Source: Adiantum capillus-veneris
Taxonomy: Eukaryota > Streptophyta > Polypodiopsida > Polypodiales > Pteridaceae
Length of the DNA: 64,000 bases
Assembly (NCBI GenBank): GCA_014529385.2
Contig: CM043962.1
Coordinates: 37,045,098 to 37,109,097 of the forward strand
Reading direction: 5' to 3'
In this document: positions 58,696-64,000 of the stretch, piece by piece
Layout of the letters: each line of letters opens with the position of its first letter
Numbering within the stretch: the stretch's first letter is position 1
The notes under the pieces: model-generated
What the model was told of the DNA's origin: nothing
Seen by the model: the letters and a program-made list of their open reading frames with translations, nothing else
Database searches by the model: none
Translations under genes and position numbers: made by a program

Positions 58696-59010
58696 TGTAA
58701 CAGACTTGGACACTCCAAGTCAAGCATCAATCACCACAGCACCAAATAACCACTTCAAAACAATTCACAGATCACAATAGATTTGCACTGGCCCGGCGGA
58801 GTTCCGTGCCTAGAGATATTGGCCCCAAAGACTGGCGCCCCTTTCGGTATTTTTTTATGTATTAAAATCAATGTCAAAGTACAAAGAACAATTAGGGGTT
58901 CACTCTCAGACTCTGCGTCCAGATGCTCTGAGAAGTGAGCCCTAAACCGTGTATTTAAAGGTTACAAGGGATGCCCAATAGCAGAGCCCCAAAAGCTTCC
59001 AGTTCAAAAG

Positions 59011-59086
<76 letters not shown>

Positions 59087-59354
59087 GGCTTTCATAAAGA
59101 TAAAGCAAGTATCCTTCTCTCTCTCTCACAACATATTGCGTGGAGAAAAGCAAGAAAATAGCATTGCTAGTTGTTGCTTTTTTTTCAATCCCGAAAAATC
59201 CGGAAGTCCGTACGCTGCTGCCATGTGGCATTTGGCGCCTGTTTTAGGGTTTCCAAAAATTAGGGTTTCTGAAAATTAGGGTTTCTGGTAGAAATTAGGG
59301 TTTGCAGGAAATTAGGGTTTCTGCTATCGGTAGCTACGTCGTCACTTTGTGACA
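58696..59354 (-). mobile_element. Family-B LTR, 3' LTR of element 'left'
   Basis: 659 bp. Plus strand TGTAACAGACTTGG...CTTTGTGACA, then the complement of the purine tract (TACCCCCCTCTTGA). It contains the R-block complement GGCGCCCCTTTCGGTATTT near 58837, the TATA-like box near 58954, and five TTAGGGTTT words at 59242-59325. Expanded by a CT microsatellite. Confidence 0.88.
59012..59084 (+). repeat. (CT)n microsatellite in LTR
   Basis: About 73 bp of uninterrupted CT in the U3 part of the LTR. The sister LTR at 60303 has only CTCTCTCTCTC near 60642. Confidence 0.97.
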
Positions 59355-59912
59355 TACCCCCCTCTTGAAAGCATTGTAATCGATCGCGATTACGCCTGCA
59401 AAACCGACATAAGCCATAAACCGTCTTAGGAGACACTGATTGTTAATACCTACGTACTAGGAACACACATCTAGCACATGTACCAAATCGACAGTCACAT
59501 CACATGACATTCAACATTCATTCGGATCTTAGACCATAATTTATCGGCAATGTAGCTAGCAATCGCATCTAGGTCCAATCGGGACCTCATCGATGTCCGA
59601 TTGACTAACCCCTATTGCAACCATGTCTATTCAAGATCAATCAGACCAAAATGCTGCAATCATTTCGTTTATCAGTTCCTACACTTAAGAGAAGTCAAGA
59701 ACAAATCAGTATCATAATCAAGAATTCCATTTCATTAAAGTCATACAGTAGAATACTGTCAGCTTTCAGTATCCCTGAAGCTCAAAGAGACATCAGTGAC
59801 TCTAGTATCCAAATCAAGGCATCTGTTGACAAAGGAGCGGAGTGACTCCCCTCTGCATCCCACTGCACCAGATCTCCGGCCAAGCTGAATTCTGGGTTCC
59901 GTTTGGAATAGA
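59355..59912 (-). other. Gypsy family-B 3' noncoding region
   Basis: Polypurine tract next to the LTR, then about 500 bp collinear with 60949-61480 and 49213-49651 (AATCG(A/C)(T/C)CGCGATTACGCCTGCAAAAC and further). No coding beyond the chromodomain tail. Confidence 0.65.
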
Positions 59913-60302
59913 CTATGCTAAAACAAAAGCATCGAGGTAAAGTTTCACAATCTGAGGAGTATCTGCTAGGTCCTCCTCCTCCATCCACTTCGCATCCAAT
60001 GCAGGATAGTTCTTGAACTTAACCAAGAACCGCCTTCGGACTTTACCTTTATTCTTTGTATCCTTATGTGCCAAAATCTGTTCAGGAACAAGGATCTCCT
60101 CGTTTTCTTCCAGTTCGGGTTGCTCATCAGGCTGTCCATCATCAGGCACATCACCCTTAGAAGGTTTCAAGAGACTCACATGGAATGCATTGTGAATCCT
60201 CCAAGTATCTGGCAGTTTCAATCGGAAGGAGACATCATTTATCTTTTCAGTGATCTGGAAAGGTCCGTAGAATCGCATACTGAGCTTTGGAAAAAGCCTC
60301 TC
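59913..60302 (-). pseudogene. Integrase C-terminus and chromodomain, truncated
   Basis: Minus strand. LSMRFYGPFQITEKINDVSF and KLPDTWRIHNAFHVSLLKPS are the usual integrase C-terminal region. An acidic linker (DEQPELEENEEILV) precedes the chromodomain core RRRFLVKFKNYPALDAKWM followed by EEEDLADTPQIVKLYL. 135 codons are open and nothing inside is broken. It begins abruptly at 60302 against the LTR of the next element, so the rest of pol is displaced to the right of the window or lost. Confidence 0.87.
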
Positions 60303-60948
60303 TGTAACAGACTTGGACACTCCAAGTCAAGAATCAACCGCGACAGCACCAAATAACCACTTCAAAACAATTCACAGATCACAATAGATTTGCACTGGCC
60401 CGGCGGAGTTCCGTGCCTAGAGATATTGGCCCCAAAGACTAGCGCCCCTTTCGGTATTTCTTTTTATATTAATCAGTTCAAAGTACAAGAGAGTGGCTAG
60501 GGTTTCACTCTCACACTCTGCGTCCAGATGCTCTAAGAAGTGAAGCCCTCACCACTTATTTAAAGGTTACAAGGGATGCCCAAAAGCAGAGCCCCAAAAG
60601 CTTCAAAATCAAAAGCTCTGAAAGCCAAAAGCATCTGTCCTTTCTCTCTCTCTTAGAGGGACCCAAAGAAAAAGCAAAAAGACTTTTTCTCTCTCTTTCT
60701 CTTGCTATTTGCGTAGAAAAAGCAGAAAAGCTGCCAGCGCAAATTCCGCTGCAAATTACGGAAATCTGTACTGCTGCTGCCACGTGGCATCTCATTAGAA
60801 TTAGGGTTTGCTGGATTAGGGTTTCAGCCTGAAATTAGGGTTTTGCTGCAAATTCGGGTTTCAGGCAGATTTTAGGGTTTGCAGGAATTTTACGGTTTCA
60901 GCCAGAAATTAGGGTTTCTGTTGTCCGCCACGTCATCACTTTGTGACA
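60303..60948 (-). mobile_element. Family-B LTR, 3' LTR of element 'right'
   Basis: 646 bp, TGTAACAG...TTTGTGACA on the plus strand. R-block complement near 60444, TATA-like complement near 60557, five perfect and two imperfect telo-box words at 60800-60916. The purine tract of its own element lies on its right. On its left it abuts the interior of another copy, as expected for a nested insertion. Confidence 0.88.
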
Positions 60949-61514
60949 TACCCCCCTCTAGAAAGCATTGTAATCGACCGCGATTACGCCTGCAAAACCG
61001 ACAAAAGCCATAAACCGTCTTAGCAGACACTGACTGTTAGTACCTACGTACTAGGAACACACATCTAGCACATGTACCAAATCGACAGTCACATCACACG
61101 ACATCACAGGACATCACATGACATTCAACATTCATTCGGGTCTTAGACCATGATTTATCGGCAATGTAGCTAGCAATCACATCTAGGTCCAATCGGGACC
61201 TCATCGATGTCCGATTGACTAACCCCTATTGCAACCATGTCTATTCGAGATCAATCAGACCAAAATGCTGCAGTCATTTCGGCTATCAGTTCCTGCACTC
61301 AAAAGAAGTCAAGAACAAATCAGCATCATTATCACGAATTCCGTTTCATATGTCAGCTATCAGTATCCCTCAAGCTCAAAGAGACATCAGTGACTTTAGT
61401 ATCAAAATGGAGGCATCTGTTGACAAGGGAGCGGAGTGACTCCTCTCTTGTGCATCCCACTGCACCAGATCTCCGGCCAAGCTCAATTCTGGGTTCTATT
61501 TGGAGTAGACTATG
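60949..61514 (-). other. Gypsy family-B 3' noncoding region
   Basis: Collinear with 59355-59912. It includes a duplicated ACATCACAGGACATCACA-type phrase near 61090. Confidence 0.65.
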
Positions 61515-64000
61515 CTAAACCAAAACATCGAGGTAAAGTTTCACAATTCGAGGAGTATCTGCTAGGTCCTCCTCCTCCATCCACTTCACATCAAAATGCA
61601 GGAAAGTTCTTGAACTTAACCAAGAACCGCCTTCGGACTTTACCTTTCTTCGTATCATTATGTGCCAAAATCTGTTCAGGAACAAGGATCTCCTCGTTTT
61701 CTTCCACTTCGGGTTGCTCATCAGGCTCTTCATCATCAGGCACATCACCCTTAACAGGTTTCAAGAGACTCACATGCAATGCATTGTGAATGCTCCAAGT
61801 ATCTGGCAGTTTCAATCGGAAGGAGACATCATTTATCTTGTTAGTGATCTGGAAAGGTTAGTAGTATTGCATATTAAGCTTTGGAAAAAGCCTCTCCTTT
61901 CCCTTTTTCTTTCGTAGGCATGCCTTCTCAAAACATAAGAGCACCCAATCATCCTCCTTCTATTTCAAGTCGCGACAATGGCGATCCGCTGCCTTTTTCT
62001 GTCGTTCGTGAGACTCCTGCAAAGTCTCGCGAACCTTGGCAAAAGCCGTATCCAAATCTCGCGAATATTCATCCGCTTCAAATATCTAATCTTTCGTGCT
62101 TAGGAAGGATGGAACCTTCGCAGCACTTTCAACAATCTCACATGGCGTCTTCCCCGTCGAAGAGTGTATCGTGTTATTGTAGGAAAATTCCACCAAAGGT
62201 AAGTTCTTTTCCCATTGAGTCTTCTGAACCGAGATACAAGACTTCAATAAATCTAAAATCACTGAATTGGCAATCTCAAATTGCCCGTCAATCTGCAAGT
62301 GGAACGATGACGAGAATTGCAACTGCGTGCCACTGTTCTCCCAAATTGCCTTCCAAAACAAACTCATAAATCTACGGTCTCTGTCGGAGACAATCGTCTA
62401 AAACGTGCCATGTAATCGGAAAATCATCGTGATCATTCTGTGTTCTCGGGAGATCAAAAATGAAATCCACTTCAATACTTTTCTAGGTGTGGGTGGGTAT
62501 GGGTAAAGGCTTTAACAATCCCTGTGCCTTATGTCTGTCAAAATTGACCTTCTGGCATACTAAGCAACTGCGCACAAACTATTCCACATCCTTTTTGAGT
62601 CTCGGCCCATAGAAGTATCTCTCTACCCCCTTCATGGTGGTAGCAATGCCGTGGTGACTCGTAAAAGGTGGACAGTGCCATTCAGTCATAACCTTTTCCC
62701 TCAACGGTAGTGTAACGCACAACATAGTCTTTTTCATCAAGTAGCCTTCCCGAAGGGAGTATCCAGCTACTGTCTCCCCATCCCGTATCTGTGTGAAAAT
62801 ATCTGCAAAATCTATATCTGTGGCATATTGATCGACCATATCCTCGAAGCTCCTATGATGTATCACGGAAATAGCCAGATCCAACGGCTTCCGAGACAAA
62901 GCATCTGCCACCAAATTCTTCTGTCCCTGCTCATGGACAATCTGGAAGTGAAACTGTGACAAGATGTTCGCCCACCGCATCTGCTTTTCCGAAAGCTGCT
63001 TTTGTGGCAAGAAGTAGTGCAAACTCTAATGGTCTGTAAAGACAGTAAAATCCGCTCCGAGTAGGTAATGCCGCCATAAAGTAAGAGCATGGATAACCAC
63101 CAAAAGCTCTTTCTCATAAATCTGTACTGTCCTCTCCGGCCTAGAGAACAATCGGCTCTCGTAAGCAATGACATGGCCTTCTTGCATCACGACCGCACCC
63201 AAACTACGACCATAAGCATCACAAAATACTTCAAATGACTTCTGCAAGCCGACAAAGTCAAATCTGGTCCTGTAGTCAATTTCTCTTTCAATGTCTGAAA
63301 GGCAGTCACTTATGTGGATCCCCACGAGAAAGGGACTCCTTTCTGTGTCAAGATATGCAAAGGGGAAGCAACCTCTGCAAACTTTCGTATGAACCGCTTG
63401 TAGTACGAACACAGTCCAACTTCATGGACATTCTTCCAATCGGGCCAATCACGTATAGTCTCTATCTTGGCCGAATCCACTTGCACTCCTGCTGCTGAGA
63501 GAAAGTGTCCCAAAAAGTGTATCTCTGAAGCAGATGATCTCTGTGTTCTGCCTCATTCTTGGAGAAAACAATGATATCATCAAAGAAAGTGCCAACAAAT
63601 AGCCTGTGCTCTCGAAAAATCATGTCCATCATCCGGTTAAATGTCGCAAAGCATTGGTTAAACCAAAAGGCATCACCAAAAAAACTCAAATAACCCAAAA
63701 GTCGTCCAAAAAGCTGTCTTGTAGACGTCTTCCGGCACGATTCGGATATGATGAAATCTACTCTTCAAGTCAATCCTGCTAAAGCACGAGGATCCCTGTA
63801 ACCTGTCGAGTATATCATCGATCCTAGGAATCGGAAATCTGTTCTTGATGGTGATTTTGTTGAGATCTCTATAATCAATGCACATTCTCCAAGATCCGTC
63901 TTTCTTCAAATCCAACAACAGTGGAGAGCAGTAATGGCAACATCCCATCCGGGTAATGCCAATGCTCGGTGTAATGGCAACATCCCATCCGGGTGCCAAT
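61515..64000 (-). pseudogene. Chromovirus-type Ty3/gypsy pol (RT-RNase H-integrase-chromodomain), 5' part outside
   Basis: Minus strand, reading leftwards. RT: DGSWRMCIDYRDLNKITI near 63900, RIDLKSRFHHIRI near 63770, catalytic FFDD at 63576-63587, QVDSAKIETIRDWPDWKNV near 63450. RNase H: FCDAYGRSLGAVVMQEGHV near 63200 and NLVADALSRK near 62890. Integrase: finger domain near 62600-62700, then WENSGTQLQFSSSFH and GQFEIANSVILDLL near 62260-62340 with the catalytic Glu. Chromodomain: GKVRRRFLVKFKNFPAF near 61600 and EEEDLADTPRIVKLYL near 61540. At least four frame changes and a TAG near 63027 make it inactive. Gag and protease would be right of the window. Confidence 0.9.
63931..64000 (-). repeat. 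40-bp tandem duplication in RT
   Basis: GTAATGGCAACATCCCATCC occurs at 63931 and 63971. The unit is 40 bp, so it shifts the frame just before the conserved RT start. Confidence 0.88.

Overview
The window is nuclear DNA of a land plant. The one cellular gene I can identify is FTSHI5, a plant-specific, plastid-targeted, FtsH-like AAA+ protein, and nearly everything else is plant-type retrotransposon debris: L1-clade LINEs, Ty3/gypsy (Tat-like and chromodomain types), Ty1/copia, hAT and MITE-like elements. I see no intact tRNA or rRNA gene, no CRISPR array and no bacterial-style operon. The density and nesting of elements and the very long introns suggest a large, repeat-rich genome (fern, gymnosperm or similar); the sequence alone does not let me name a species.

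Layout: 1-6330 is a decayed L1-type LINE (ORF1, ORF2, poly-A) inserted in an LTR. 6331-9357 holds an LTR piece, a copia RT/RNase H fragment, a small MITE-like element, a Ty3/gypsy 3' end with LTR, and the left half of an old retropepsin gene on the minus strand. 9358-22227 is a nearly complete Tat-like Ty3/gypsy element (called GYP1 here), flanked by the 5-bp duplication CTAGA. It has almost identical LTRs, a 1.7-kb solo LTR in its leader, gag-pol in one frame with two stops, a pyrimidine-rich minisatellite, and an extra 3' ORF of about 725 codons. 22228-22700 is the right half of the split retropepsin/gag fragment.

23055-33817 (minus strand) carries ten exons of FTSHI5, encoding about 597 residues from the N-terminal membrane region through the AAA+ ATPase and into the region after it. 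Splice sites are canonical and phases agree. Its introns contain a hAT relic, a 1.4-kb LTR-like repeat and a 725-bp inverted-repeat element. The missing N- and C-terminal exons are not in the window. If the gene is whole, its flanking introns exceed 30 kb and 22 kb, so the window would lie inside one gene.

34186-64000 is a second transposon nest. It has an LTR-like segment, a LINE RT fragment split by a MITE, LTR pieces, a second L1-type LINE (37220-44335) split by a G-rich MITE and a solo LTR, gypsy gag/RNase H fragments, another solo LTR with the duplication TCAGC, two gag-protease copies of a chromovirus-like family, a copia RT/RNase H with its 3' LTR, and two same-strand chromovirus copies. 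The LTR of one of these joins directly to the truncated chromodomain of the other.

Features that cut across families: several LTR families of different length share the block AAATACCGAAAGGGGCGCC, and one family has arrays of the telo-box AAACCCTAA in U3. Most disabling stops fit C-to-T (or G-to-A) changes, as expected for methylated, silenced DNA.
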